A stretch of DNA of 64,000 nucleotides from Croceibacterium selenioxidans. Lineage in GTDB: Bacteria > Pseudomonadota > Alphaproteobacteria > Sphingomonadales > Sphingomonadaceae. Below are positions 44,358-53,259 of this stretch, piece by piece (positions within the stretch are counted from its first letter, which is position 1; each line of letters starts with the position of its first letter). The position numbers and the translations under genes were made by a program. The notes under the pieces are model-generated. The model ran no database searches and had not been told where the DNA came from. It saw only the letters and a list, made by a program, of their open reading frames with translations. The DNA is taken from positions 814,001-878,000 of the forward strand of contig NZ_JAHFVK010000002.1 of the NCBI RefSeq assembly GCF_018599195.1. The letters are read 5' to 3'.

Positions 44358-45245
44358 TCATCCCTCCCAAGGCGAAGGCATGTTGTAAGGGACGGTTACG
44401 AATACCGCCTCGACCCCTGCTATCTTGCCATCGACGATCTTGAACATTTCCAGCAGCGCGAAGCTGTGGGGGAAGTGGAACACCGACTTGGTCTTCGTCA
44501 CCCCATCGGTCCAGGTCACGTCGACCACCTTGCCGCAGTGATCGATGAAGCCCGCGGCAACTACGATGCCCTTCTCCTCGTCGACCAGCGGAAAGCGCCG
44601 GCCCCGCAGGCGGTCGTCGTAGATGTACTGCCCGAGGCGGAACTGCTCGGCGCAGCCCATCGCCGCGATCGGATAGCCTTCGATGTTCGGGTTGTTAGTC
44701 GTTTGCAACCCATTCTCGACCCGGTCGCAATCGTCCGTGAATTCGGTGAACAGCGTCCCGTCATTGAGCTGCAACGTGTCGAAATAGCCGTCGGCGACCG
44801 AGATCATGCGCGCCCGTTCGCGTCGCTGACCGTCCGGTACGTCCGCTAGCATCAGCGGGCGAGGCGAAACATAAGTCTCGATGCTGGGGAACGGACCGAA
44901 CTCCATCGAGCGGCATACGATCGTCTCGACCTCGGCGATCAGGCCCGCGACGATGCCGAGCCGCAGCCCCATGATGGCCGGGTGCCCATGTTCCTCGACC
45001 AGGCCGAACCAGCTGACCTGGCCCGTTTGCGGATCCGCGGCCTTAAGATCGTAAGTGCGGCGCCGGGCGCTGATCGTGTTCCACAGCCCATCACCAATTG
45101 CGAGCTGGACATTGTTCTCCGTGAACACGACTTTGTCGGCCCAAGCCAGGCGTGAGGGATCCTGCGCCTCCAGCGCATCGAGATAGGCCTCGGCGTGAGC
45201 ATAGAGAGCTTCGCGGGTCGTCGGTTCGGATGGCCTTGAATTCAT
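44358..45245 (-). CDS. NTF2-like (SnoaL/DUF8021-type) protein, function unknown
   Basis: A 295-residue soluble protein, read as two NTF2-like cone domains in tandem: one around EALYAHAEAYLDALEAQDPSRLAWADKVVFTENN (about 15-50) and a second around RMISVADGYFDTLQLNDGTLFTEFTDDCDRVENG (about 145-185). NTF2 cups bind or isomerise hydrophobic small molecules. The ATG overlaps the stop of the quinone oxidoreductase gene (TGATG). No activity can be named. Confidence 0.75.
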   Translation of the reverse strand: MNSRPSEPTTREALYAHAEAYLDALEAQDPSRLAWADKVVFTENNVQLAIGDGLWNTISARRRTYDLKAADPQTGQVSWFGLVEEHGHPAIMGLRLGIVAGLIAEVETIVCRSMEFGPFPSIETYVSPRPLMLADVPDGQRRERARMISVADGYFDTLQLNDGTLFTEFTDDCDRVENGLQTTNNPNIEGYPIAAMGCAEQFRLGQYIYDDRLRGRRFPLVDEEKGIVVAAGFIDHCGKVVDVTWTDGVTKTKSVFHFPHSFALLEMFKIVDGKIAGVEAVFVTVPYNMPSPWEG

Positions 45246-46261
45246 CACGCGTGAGTCTCTCCTGATACTTCGAGCACGATCTTACCGACGTGCTCGCCCG
45301 CTTCCATCCGGGCATGGGCCGCCGCCGCCTCGATCAGCGGAAACACAGCGTCCAGTGCCGGTCGCAGCTTGCCTTCTTCCACCAGCGGCCACACTTCCCG
45401 GGCGATCTCGTCCGCGAGCAGCCCCTTGAAGGCATCGGAACGTCCCCGGAGGGTTGAGCCGGTCACCGTGTGCCGGCGGACCATGAGCTTGGCCATGTTG
45501 ATCGTCGCCTCAGCCCCACCGAGAACTGCAATCGTCACCAACCGCCCCGCTTCGACCAGGCAGTCGAGGTTCCGCTGGGTGTAGCTTCCGGCGACCATGT
45601 CGAGCACGAGATCGACGCCCCGGCCCTCGGTAATGGCCTTGACGTCATCCACGAAATCACGGGTGCGGTAGTCAATTGCGTGGTCGGCCCCTAGCGTGAG
45701 AGCCGCGGCGCATTTGGCTTCGGTGCCGCAGGTGACGATCACCGTGAGATCGAACAGCTTGCCAAGCTTGATCGCCATCGAACCTATGCCGCTGGTGCCC
45801 CCGTGGACCAACAGGGTCTCGCCCGGGGTAGCCCACCCGCGCTCGAACACGTTGTGCCAGACGGTGAAGAGCGTCTCCGGCAAAGCCGCCGCTTCGGCGA
45901 GCGACAGGCCTTCCGGCACGGGCAGACAGTGCTCCATCCTGGCGACACAGAATTCCGCATAACCCCCGCCAGTTACGAGCGCGCAGACTCTGGTCCCGAG
46001 CAGATCTTCCGCCCCATGTCCGGCTGCCACAACGGTGCCGGAAATCTCGAGGCCCGGGATGTCGGATGCGCCGGGAGGGGGCGGATAGCGGCCCATGCGC
46101 TGGAGCACGTCGGGTCGGTTGACCCCGGCATAAGCGACCTCGATCAGGACTTGCCCCGGCCCCGGCTCCGGCAGACCGCGCCGCTCAGGCACCAGCACTT
46201 CGGGACCACCCGGGGTAGCGATCGTTACCGCAGTCATCGTATCAGTCTGCACCGCGGCCAT
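45245..46261 (-). CDS. NAD(P)H-quinone oxidoreductase, zinc-free MDR (PIG3-like)
   Basis: A 338-residue medium-chain dehydrogenase/reductase. Catalytic-domain motif VAYAGVNRPDVLQRMGRYPPPPG and the nucleotide-binding motif LVHGGTSGIGSMAIKLGK are typical of the PIG3-like quinone oxidoreductase group, which lacks structural zinc. The ATG at 46261 follows a G-rich site; ATG 46237 is also possible. It begins the coupled oxidoreductase-NTF2-GST chain. It probably acts on quinones or enones. Confidence 0.88.
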   Translation of the reverse strand: MAAVQTDTMTAVTIATPGGPEVLVPERRGLPEPGPGQVLIEVAYAGVNRPDVLQRMGRYPPPPGASDIPGLEISGTVVAAGHGAEDLLGTRVCALVTGGGYAEFCVARMEHCLPVPEGLSLAEAAALPETLFTVWHNVFERGWATPGETLLVHGGTSGIGSMAIKLGKLFDLTVIVTCGTEAKCAAALTLGADHAIDYRTRDFVDDVKAITEGRGVDLVLDMVAGSYTQRNLDCLVEAGRLVTIAVLGGAEATINMAKLMVRRHTVTGSTLRGRSDAFKGLLADEIAREVWPLVEEGKLRPALDAVFPLIEAAAAHARMEAGEHVGKIVLEVSGETHA

Positions 46262-46306
46262 GCACCCCACCCCCCTGTAGCCTTGTTGCCACGCTCCACA
46301 GCCGTA

Positions 46307-46558
46307 ATGGCACCCCCCATTGACAGCAAGCGGGGCGCACTCGATTTTGTACTCATGGAGGACGATCTCCCCCGGGTCCGCGGTGACTTCGCGAGCCGGT
46401 TGGCCGGCGAGCCGCTCGACGCCTATTCCCAGGACGAGCTGATGGATCGTATCGCCATGCTCGAGGCAGAGATCGAACGGGTCAAATCGCATCATGCCAA
46501 GGCCGCGAGCCACATGAAGCTGGCCGATGCCCTGTTCAAACCGCGAGAGCCAAGCTGA
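46307..46558 (+). CDS. Small DUF1192-family protein
   Basis: An 83-residue protein with a short helical motif EPLDAYSQDELMDRIAMLEAEIERVKSHHAKAASHMKLADALF characteristic of DUF1192, found across alphaproteobacteria without a known role. The upstream part of the longer reading frame (from 45803) is antisense to the oxidoreductase and is not coding. It is divergent from that gene. Confidence 0.8.
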   Translation: MAPPIDSKRGALDFVLMEDDLPRVRGDFASRLAGEPLDAYSQDELMDRIAMLEAEIERVKSHHAKAASHMKLADALFKPREPS

Positions 46559-46716
46559 TGGGCCCCCTCGTGGCCCGCCCCCACTCGCAATCGCGCTACC
46601 AGCGCACCATATTGTCCTTAACAGAAGACTGGCAGAGCCGTTTCGTGCGCGTTCAGCCGGCGATTCGCAAAATCTCAACTCTCGGATCGTATCCAACCAG
46701 TGTGGATTGACTAACT

Positions 46717-49050
46717 ATGCCCAGTTTCGCCCAGAGCCTCGAAAAGACCCTGCACACCGCCTTGCAGCATGCCACCGACCGGTCGCACGAGTATGCAACG
46801 CTCGAGCACTTGTTGCTGGCCCTCGTGGACGACCCCGATGCCGCCGAGGTCATGAACGCCTGCGGTGTCGACTTGGCCGAACTTTCGACCGTGGTCCGCC
46901 AGTACCTCGACCAGGAATACCAGTCGCTCAAGACCGACGAGGAAGGGGATCCGCAGCCGACTGCCGGTTTCCAGCGCGTGATCCAGCGGGCGATCCTCCA
47001 CGTCCAGTCTAGCGGCAAGGACACCGTAACCGGCGCCAACGTGCTTGTGGCGCTGTTTTCCGAACGGGACAGCTACGCCGTCTACTTCCTGCAACAGCAG
47101 GACATGAGCCGCCTCGATGCTGTCAGCTTCATCAGCCACGGCATCGGCAAGGGTGGCCGCCAGGTCGAAAGCCGTAACCCGCAAGGTTCGGAAGAGCCCG
47201 AGGCCAAGAGCGAAGAGAAGCCGGACAAGAACAAGAAGGATTCCGCGCTCGACCAGTTCTGTATCAACCTCAACCAGAAGGCGCTGGACGGAAAAGTCGA
47301 TCCGCTGATCGGCCGCGGGCCCGAAGTGGACCGCACGATCCAGATCCTCTGCCGCCGTTCGAAGAACAACCCGCTCTATGTGGGTGACCCGGGCGTGGGC
47401 AAGACCGCCATCGCCGAAGGCCTGGCGCGCAAGATCGTCGAAGGCGACGTGCCCGAAGTTCTCCAGAACGCGGTGATCTACTCGCTCGACATGGGCGCAC
47501 TGCTGGCCGGCACGCGTTATCGCGGCGACTTCGAGGAGCGCCTGAAGCAGGTTGTCTCGGAGCTCGAAAAGCTTCCCGAGGCCGTGCTCTTCATCGACGA
47601 GATCCACACCGTGATCGGCGCTGGCGCGACCAGCGGCGGGGCGATGGACGCTTCCAACCTGCTCAAGCCAGCGCTCTCGGGCGGAACGATCCGTTGCATC
47701 GGCTCGACCACCTACAAGGAGTTCCGCAACCACTTCGAGAAGGACCGGGCCCTGCTCCGTCGCTTCCAGAAGATCGACGTCAATGAGCCGACGGTGGAGG
47801 ACACCATCAAGATCCTCCGCGGCCTGCGCACGGCGTTCGAGGAGCACCACAAGGTCAAGTACACGCCCGACGCGATCAAGACCGCGGTCGAGCTCAGCGC
47901 GCGCTACATCAACGACCGCAAGTTGCCCGACAAGGCGATCGACGTGATCGACGAAGTCGGCGCGATGCAGATGCTGGTGCCGCCAAGCAAGCGGAAGAAG
48001 AAGATCACCTCGAAGGAAATCGAGGCGGTGATCGCAACCATGGCGCGTATCCCTCCCAAGTCGGTCAGCACCGACGACAAGGCTGCGCTCGCCAGCCTGG
48101 AGAAGGACCTGAAGCGCGTCGTGTTCGGCCAGGACAAGGCGATCGAGGTCCTCTCGACCGCCATGAAGTTGAGCCGTGCGGGCCTGCGCGATCCGGACAA
48201 GCCGATCGGCAGCTTCCTGTTTTCGGGCCCGACCGGTGTCGGCAAGACCGAAGTCGCGCGCCAGCTCGCCTCCATCATGGGCATCGAACTCAAGCGCTTC
48301 GACATGTCGGAGTACATGGAACGGCACTCGGTCAGCCGCCTGATCGGCGCGCCTCCGGGCTATGTCGGCTATGATCAGGGCGGCCTGCTGACCGACGCGA
48401 TCGACCAGCACCCGCACTGCGTCCTGTTGCTCGACGAGATCGAGAAGGCGCACCCCGACCTGTTCAACATCCTGTTGCAGGTCATGGACCATGGGCGCTT
48501 GACCGATCACCACGGCAAGACGGTGGATTTCCGCAACGTCGTGCTGATCATGACGACCAATGCCGGTGCGTCCGACGCAGCGAAGCAGGGTATCGGCTTC
48601 GGCGCCGGCACCAAGACGGATGCGAGCGAAGAGGCGGTGAAGCGGATGTTCACCCCCGAGTTCCGCAACCGTCTCGATGCGATCGTGCCGTTCGATTACC
48701 TCGGCACCGAAACCGTCAGCCGGGTGGTCGACAAGTTCATCCTCCAGCTGGAACTGCAACTGGCGGAGCAGAACGTGCACATCCAGTTCGACTCCGACGC
48801 CCGCGCGTGGCTCGCCAAGCGCGGCTACGACAAGCTCTACGGTGCCCGGCCGATGGCCCGCCTGATCCAGGACAAGATCAAGCAGCCGCTGGCCGAGGAA
48901 CTGCTGTTCGGTAAGCTGGCTCACGGCGGCGAGGTACACGTCAGTATCAAGGACGATGTGCCTGCCTTCGAAGTGACCCCGGCGGCGCCCAAGGACAGCA
49001 AGCCGCGTCCGAAGGCGACCAAGGCCAGGAAGCCGCAGCCGGAGGAATAG
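46717..49050 (+). CDS. clpA: ClpA, ATPase subunit of Clp protease
   Basis: A 777-residue AAA+ unfoldase. It has an N-domain (1-145), a first ATPase with Walker A GDPGVGKT at 223-230, and a second with GPTGVGKT near residue 504. The ClpP-docking loop is GIGFG near residue 625. It feeds substrates to ClpP; the adaptor ClpS, usually adjacent, is not present in the window. The C-terminus is Lys/Pro-rich. A 2-kb antisense frame across it is a GC-rich artefact. Confidence 0.95.
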   Translation: MPSFAQSLEKTLHTALQHATDRSHEYATLEHLLLALVDDPDAAEVMNACGVDLAELSTVVRQYLDQEYQSLKTDEEGDPQPTAGFQRVIQRAILHVQSSGKDTVTGANVLVALFSERDSYAVYFLQQQDMSRLDAVSFISHGIGKGGRQVESRNPQGSEEPEAKSEEKPDKNKKDSALDQFCINLNQKALDGKVDPLIGRGPEVDRTIQILCRRSKNNPLYVGDPGVGKTAIAEGLARKIVEGDVPEVLQNAVIYSLDMGALLAGTRYRGDFEERLKQVVSELEKLPEAVLFIDEIHTVIGAGATSGGAMDASNLLKPALSGGTIRCIGSTTYKEFRNHFEKDRALLRRFQKIDVNEPTVEDTIKILRGLRTAFEEHHKVKYTPDAIKTAVELSARYINDRKLPDKAIDVIDEVGAMQMLVPPSKRKKKITSKEIEAVIATMARIPPKSVSTDDKAALASLEKDLKRVVFGQDKAIEVLSTAMKLSRAGLRDPDKPIGSFLFSGPTGVGKTEVARQLASIMGIELKRFDMSEYMERHSVSRLIGAPPGYVGYDQGGLLTDAIDQHPHCVLLLDEIEKAHPDLFNILLQVMDHGRLTDHHGKTVDFRNVVLIMTTNAGASDAAKQGIGFGAGTKTDASEEAVKRMFTPEFRNRLDAIVPFDYLGTETVSRVVDKFILQLELQLAEQNVHIQFDSDARAWLAKRGYDKLYGARPMARLIQDKIKQPLAEELLFGKLAHGGEVHVSIKDDVPAFEVTPAAPKDSKPRPKATKARKPQPEE

Positions 49051-49063
49051 GCCTCTAGGCGGC

Positions 49064-49107
49064 GCCCACCCCAGCCCCTCCCGCTTGCGGGAGGGGCTGG
49101 GGTGGGC
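49064..49107. repeat. Perfect 21-bp palindromic element after clpA
   Basis: Bases 49064-49084 pair without mismatch with 49087-49107 around a 2-base centre, giving a stem of 21 bp (CCCACCCCAGCCCC and its complement). It may be a terminator for clpA or a dispersed REP-like element. No U-run follows. Confidence 0.7.
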
Positions 49108-49154
49108 CCGCTAAAGGCTGGAACCCATTGAGCGGTCCACCTATTTCCTAAGAC

Positions 49155-50159
49155 ATGATCGCCGACTTCGCATGGATCCGGCCTGAGCCCCACGGCATCC
49201 ATGTCGTTCCCGCCGATTGCTGGATCGATCCTTCACAAGCCGTCGCTAATGCCCTGGTGACCCACGGCCACGCCGATCATGCGCGCGGGGGACACGGGCG
49301 CACGGTCGCGACACCCGAGACGCTGGCGATCATGGAACTGCGCTACCAGACGCGCGAGGGTGCGCTTCCGGTGCGGTATGGCGAGACAATCCGCCTTCCT
49401 GGCGAAGTCGACGTGACTTACGTTCCCGCCGGCCATGTGCTCGGCTCCGCCCAGATCGTCCTTGAGCATGCGGGGGAACGAGTGGTGGTGACCGGCGACT
49501 ACAAACGCCGGCCTGACCCGACATGCCCTCCATTCGAAGTCGTGCCGTGCGACGTCTTCATCACCGAGGCCACATTCGGCCTTCCGGTATTCTGCCATCC
49601 GCCAATCGAGACCGAGATCGCCAAGCTGCTCAAGGCCCGCGCCGACCACCTTGACCGCTGCGTGCTCGTCGGCGCCTACGCCCTGGGCAAAGCCCAGCGC
49701 CTGATCGCCGAACTCCGCCGGGCCGGCCACCATGACGTCATCTGGCTGCACGGCGCCATGGAGCGGATGTGCCGGCTCTATGAGGAGTGGGGTGTTGGTC
49801 TGGGTGAGCTACGGCTGGTGACCGACGCGACCAAGGACGAACTGCGCGGGGCGATAGTAGTCTGCCCGCCTTCGGCGCTCAACGACCGCTGGAGCCGTCG
49901 CTTGCCTGATCCGATCACTGCAATGGCGAGTGGCTGGATGCGCGTCCGTCAGCGAGCCCGCCAGCGTAATGTCGAATTGCCTCTCGTCATCTCAGACCAT
50001 GCCGACTGGGGCGAGCTCACTCGCACGATCGAGGAGGTCAACCCGAGTGAAAGCTGGATCACTCACGGCCGCGAGGAAGCCCTGCTGCGCTGGTGCCAAC
50101 TCCACCAACGGCGGGCGCGAGCGTTAGCCCTGGTGGGGTATGAGGATGAGGATGACTAG
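49155..50159 (+). CDS. Ligase-associated DNA repair exonuclease (metallo-beta-lactamase fold)
   Basis: A 334-residue MBL/beta-CASP-type nuclease. The metal motif is THGHADH at residues 36-42, with PAGHVLGSAQIVL and TGDYKRRPDP as further family segments. It belongs to the ligase-associated exonuclease (LigB-linked, Lhr cluster) and acts on DNA ends. The stop directly abuts the GTG of the ligase gene with no bases between. The usual partner helicase and phosphoesterase genes are absent here. Confidence 0.9.
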   Translation: MIADFAWIRPEPHGIHVVPADCWIDPSQAVANALVTHGHADHARGGHGRTVATPETLAIMELRYQTREGALPVRYGETIRLPGEVDVTYVPAGHVLGSAQIVLEHAGERVVVTGDYKRRPDPTCPPFEVVPCDVFITEATFGLPVFCHPPIETEIAKLLKARADHLDRCVLVGAYALGKAQRLIAELRRAGHHDVIWLHGAMERMCRLYEEWGVGLGELRLVTDATKDELRGAIVVCPPSALNDRWSRRLPDPITAMASGWMRVRQRARQRNVELPLVISDHADWGELTRTIEEVNPSESWITHGREEALLRWCQLHQRRARALALVGYEDEDD

Positions 50160-51755
50160 GTGGAGAAGTTTGCCGCCCTCGTCGATGCGCTCGTCTACAC
50201 CCGCAGCCGCAACGGTAAGCTGCAACTCATCGCCGATTACCTCCGCAGCACGCCTGACCCCGATCGCGGCTGGGCTCTCGCGGCGCTGACCGAAGGCTTG
50301 AGCTTTCCGGCCGTCAAACCCGGCCCAATCCGCAACCTGATGATGGAGCGTGTCGATCCCGTGTTGTTCGCGTTGAGCCGCGACTTCGTCGGCGACACGG
50401 CGGAGACCGTGAGCCTGCTCTGGCCGGCGCCGGATACTGACGGCAAGACACCACCGACCGTGAGTGAAGCTGTTGATTTACTGCGACATATGACCCGGAA
50501 CTCGGTGATGCGTGAGCTTCCGGACTTGCTCGATCGCCTCCATCCCGAAGGCCGATACGCCTTGCTCAAGCTCGCGACCGGCGCGATGCGCGTCGGCATT
50601 TCCGCACGGCTTGCCAAGACCGCCTTCGCCCAGGCCTTTGAGGTTTCGGTCGAAGACGTCGAGGAATACTGGCACGCCCTCGCCCCGCCCTATGCCGATC
50701 TCTTCGCCTGGGCAGCGGAAGGGGCCGACCCGCCCGACACGTCGGACCGACCTCTGTTTCGCCCGTTCATGCTTGCCCATCCGCTCGAGGACACGGTGCT
50801 CGACCTCGACGACTACGTCGCCGAATGGAAATGGGACGGTATCAGGGTGCAGGTTGTCCATGCCGGCGGCGAAACGCGGCTCTATTCGCGCACGGGGGAC
50901 GATGTGACCGGGAGCTTTCCCGAGATGTCCGATGCGCTGGATCTACCCGCCGTGCTTGACGGCGAACTTCTGGTCCGCGGCGCCCACCAGGGGGGCGAGG
51001 CCGGTGGCGCAGCGAGCTTCAATGCCCTCCAGCAGCGCCTCGGTCGCAAGACGGTATCGAAGACGATGCTTGCGGAGTTCCCAGCCTTCGTACGGCTCTA
51101 TGACGTCCTCCTGCTCGAAGGCGAAGATCTGCGCGACTTGCCCTGGCACGAGCGCCGGGGAAGGCTGGAAGCGCTGATGCCGCGTCTGCCCTCGAACCGC
51201 TTTGACCTTTCTCCCGTTGTCGACGCCGATCACTTCGGTGACCTTGCCGAAATCCGCGCTAGCGCCCGCGACGATGCGATCGAGGGCCTCATGCTCAAGC
51301 GCCGCGATTCCCCTTACGTCGCGGGGCGCAGGACAGGCCTGTGGTACAAGTGGAAACGCGACCCTCTGCTGGTCGACTGCGTGTTGATGTACGCCCAGCG
51401 CGGCAGCGGCAAGCGCTCGAGCTTCTACTCCGATTACACCTTCGGCTGCTGGGATGGGGATCCGGATGGTGGGGCCGAGCTGCTGCCGGTCGGGAAAGCC
51501 TACTTCGGCTTCACCGACGAGGAGCTGCGCGAACTCGACCGTTATGTTCGCAACCATACGGTCAATCGCTTCGGCCCAGTGCGTGAGACCGACAAGAGCC
51601 TGGTGTTCGAGGTCGCCTTCGATAGCGTCCATGAGAGCAAACGCCACAAATCGGGCCTCGCCATGCGTTTCCCGCGCATCAGCCGGATCCGCTGGGACAA
51701 GCCGGCGCACGAGGCCGATCGGATCGAGGCACTCCGTGCCTTGGTGCGGGATTGA
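50160..51755 (+). CDS. ATP-dependent DNA ligase (cisplatin damage response type)
   Basis: A 531-residue ligase. It has an N-terminal DNA-binding domain (1-200), the adenylation motif EWKWDGIRV with catalytic Lys224, and further nucleotidyltransferase motifs (YSRTGDDVTGSFPEM, LDGELLV, EGLMLKRRDSPYVAGRR, WYKWKRDP). The C-terminal OB-fold ends near residue 525. The GTG start abuts the exonuclease stop. In other bacteria this pair is DNA-damage linked; here it is followed at 32 bp by a DUF1275 gene. Confidence 0.92.
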   Translation: MEKFAALVDALVYTRSRNGKLQLIADYLRSTPDPDRGWALAALTEGLSFPAVKPGPIRNLMMERVDPVLFALSRDFVGDTAETVSLLWPAPDTDGKTPPTVSEAVDLLRHMTRNSVMRELPDLLDRLHPEGRYALLKLATGAMRVGISARLAKTAFAQAFEVSVEDVEEYWHALAPPYADLFAWAAEGADPPDTSDRPLFRPFMLAHPLEDTVLDLDDYVAEWKWDGIRVQVVHAGGETRLYSRTGDDVTGSFPEMSDALDLPAVLDGELLVRGAHQGGEAGGAASFNALQQRLGRKTVSKTMLAEFPAFVRLYDVLLLEGEDLRDLPWHERRGRLEALMPRLPSNRFDLSPVVDADHFGDLAEIRASARDDAIEGLMLKRRDSPYVAGRRTGLWYKWKRDPLLVDCVLMYAQRGSGKRSSFYSDYTFGCWDGDPDGGAELLPVGKAYFGFTDEELRELDRYVRNHTVNRFGPVRETDKSLVFEVAFDSVHESKRHKSGLAMRFPRISRIRWDKPAHEADRIEALRALVRD

Positions 51756-51786
51756 ATAGTCACGCCAGCCGCGCAATCATGGGCCG

Positions 51787-52428
51787 ATGCACCGCTACGA
51801 CAGCTCGCGCCGATTGCTCGCCTATGGCATCGCCGGGCTTGCCGGTTTCGTCGATGCGACAGGGTTCCTGGCGGCCGACGGCTACTTCGTCTCGTTCATG
51901 TCGGGCAATACAACGCGGCTCGGGGTCGATATCGGCACCCGAGCCAGCGCAGCGATAGTTCCGGCCCTTTTGATCTTCGGCTTCGTCTGCGGCGTGACCC
52001 TGGGGGCGCTCGTGTCAGAGACAGTGAGCCGGTCGCGCAAGTCGGCGGTCCTGGGGCTTTCCGGCGCGTTGATCGTTACCGCCGCGATGGGACACGCGCT
52101 GGGCAGCAAGCTGCTGTTCCTCGGCGGATCGGTGATGGCGATGGGTGCGATCAACAACATGTTCCGCAAGGACGGCGAGGTGGCCGTTGGCGTGACCTAC
52201 ATGACCGGCGCCTTGGTCCGCCTCGGGCAAGGCCTGGCAGCTCGCGTGCAGCGCCGGCCGTTCGACGGAGCGGCGGCGAGCTTCGCGCTCTGGGGTAGCC
52301 TGGCCGTGGGCGCGATAGGAGGCACCTGGGCGACTGGCGCTATCCCGGCCTGGGCCCCATGGATCCCGGTGATGGCCTCTCTCGCGCTGCTGGGCGCCGC
52401 GCTTCGGCTCGAGCTTCGCCCAGCCTAG
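51787..52428 (+). CDS. DUF1275 (YoaK-family) membrane protein
   Basis: A 213-residue protein with about six hydrophobic segments, beginning MHRYDSSRRLLAYGIAGLAGFVDATGFLAADGYFVSFMSGN, where the pattern GFVDA...FVSFMSGNTT is diagnostic of DUF1275/YoaK. Function unknown. It shares the stop codon palindrome CTAG with the convergent DUF167 gene and is close to the ligase gene, but its role there is not evident. Confidence 0.88.
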   Translation: MHRYDSSRRLLAYGIAGLAGFVDATGFLAADGYFVSFMSGNTTRLGVDIGTRASAAIVPALLIFGFVCGVTLGALVSETVSRSRKSAVLGLSGALIVTAAMGHALGSKLLFLGGSVMAMGAINNMFRKDGEVAVGVTYMTGALVRLGQGLAARVQRRPFDGAAASFALWGSLAVGAIGGTWATGAIPAWAPWIPVMASLALLGAALRLELRPA

Positions 52429-52703
52429 GAAACCTGCACCAGTTTGTTGCGCGAAGTTGCGCCGCGCAACAGGCGAAGTCGTGAGATGGCCACTCCAAGT
52501 GCATCGGCGAGCAATTCCAGCACCGCCTCATTGGCCGCACCCTCCTGCGGCTTGGCGCGAACTTTTACCTGCAGAACACCGTCCCCCAGCTCGATACCCT
52601 CGGTACGGGAACCGGGCGTGACACGCAGGGCCAAACGGCCCTCGCTATCGGCCAGCGCACGAATGGCCTCCGCGGGAGGGAACTCAGGCCGCGGTTTCGC
52701 CAC
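52425..52703 (-). CDS. DUF167-family protein
   Basis: A 92-residue protein with GRLALRVTPGSRTEGIEL, LQVKVRAKPQEGAANEAVLELLADALGVA and ending in LLRGATSRNKLVQV, the DUF167/YggU signature. The structure is a small alpha/beta fold; function is unknown. The GTG at 52703 lies within the end of the gamma-carbonic anhydrase gene (20-bp overlap). The long upstream frame is an artefact of that gene. Confidence 0.85.
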   Translation of the reverse strand: MAKPRPEFPPAEAIRALADSEGRLALRVTPGSRTEGIELGDGVLQVKVRAKPQEGAANEAVLELLADALGVAISRLRLLRGATSRNKLVQVS

Positions 52704-53259
52704 GCAGCGCTGCCAGGTGCCGCTGCGCCAGTCGGCAATAGCGCTCTGTCTGGAACCGGATTTTCTCGACCTGAGCTTCGTCCTGCGTGCGCAGGAACTT
52801 CGCCGGACGGCCAACCCAGATCTCCCTCGGCGGAATCGTCTTCCCCGGGCTAAGCAGCGCGCCAGCGGCGAGCATTGCCCCTTCGCCGATCCGGCAATCG
52901 TCCATCGCCACGGCCCCCATGCCGACGAAAGCCCGGTTCTCCAAAGTTGCGCCATGGACCACAGCCATGTGGCCGATCACGCAATCCTCGCCGATGATCG
53001 TCGGGCACCCTTCCGTGTCGGGCCGGGGTCCCTCGACATGGAAGACGCTGCCATCCTGCACATTGGAGCGGGCGCCGACTTCGATCCTGTGGATGTCCCC
53101 GCGCAGCACGCAGTTGTACCAGACGCTGGCTTCGGGCCCGATGGTCACGTCGCCGATGATCCGCGCGCCCGGTGCGATGAACGCTGTTTCGTGGATCCGG
53201 GGTTCCATGCCCTCGAACGAGAGGATCGTGGCCCAGGGAAAACGCTCGGCGGGCGTCAT
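52684..53259 (-). CDS. Gamma-carbonic anhydrase-family protein (hexapeptide repeat)
   Basis: A 191-residue left-handed beta-helix protein with the hexapeptide pattern (FIAPGARIIGDVTIGPEASVWYNCVLRGDIHRIEVGARSNVQDGSVFHV) and histidines in HRIEVG, FHVEG and IGHMAVVHG that fit the metal site. Members include YrdA/PaaY proteins, mostly of unproven carbonic anhydrase activity. ATG 53259 overlaps the GNAT stop by 4 bp. It is coupled to DUF167. Confidence 0.87.
   Translation of the reverse strand: MTPAERFPWATILSFEGMEPRIHETAFIAPGARIIGDVTIGPEASVWYNCVLRGDIHRIEVGARSNVQDGSVFHVEGPRPDTEGCPTIIGEDCVIGHMAVVHGATLENRAFVGMGAVAMDDCRIGEGAMLAAGALLSPGKTIPPREIWVGRPAKFLRTQDEAQVEKIRFQTERYCRLAQRHLAALRGETAA

Noticed and set aside
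46262-46696. 145-codon N-terminal extension of the quinone oxidoreductase
   Set aside because: It overlaps the DUF1192 gene on the other strand and lacks family features; the ATG at 46261 opens the normal fold.
46711-48939. A 742-codon open frame antisense to clpA
   Set aside because: It mirrors the whole clpA coding region, has no recognisable domain, and long antisense frames are expected in GC-rich genes; clpA itself is full length with all motifs.
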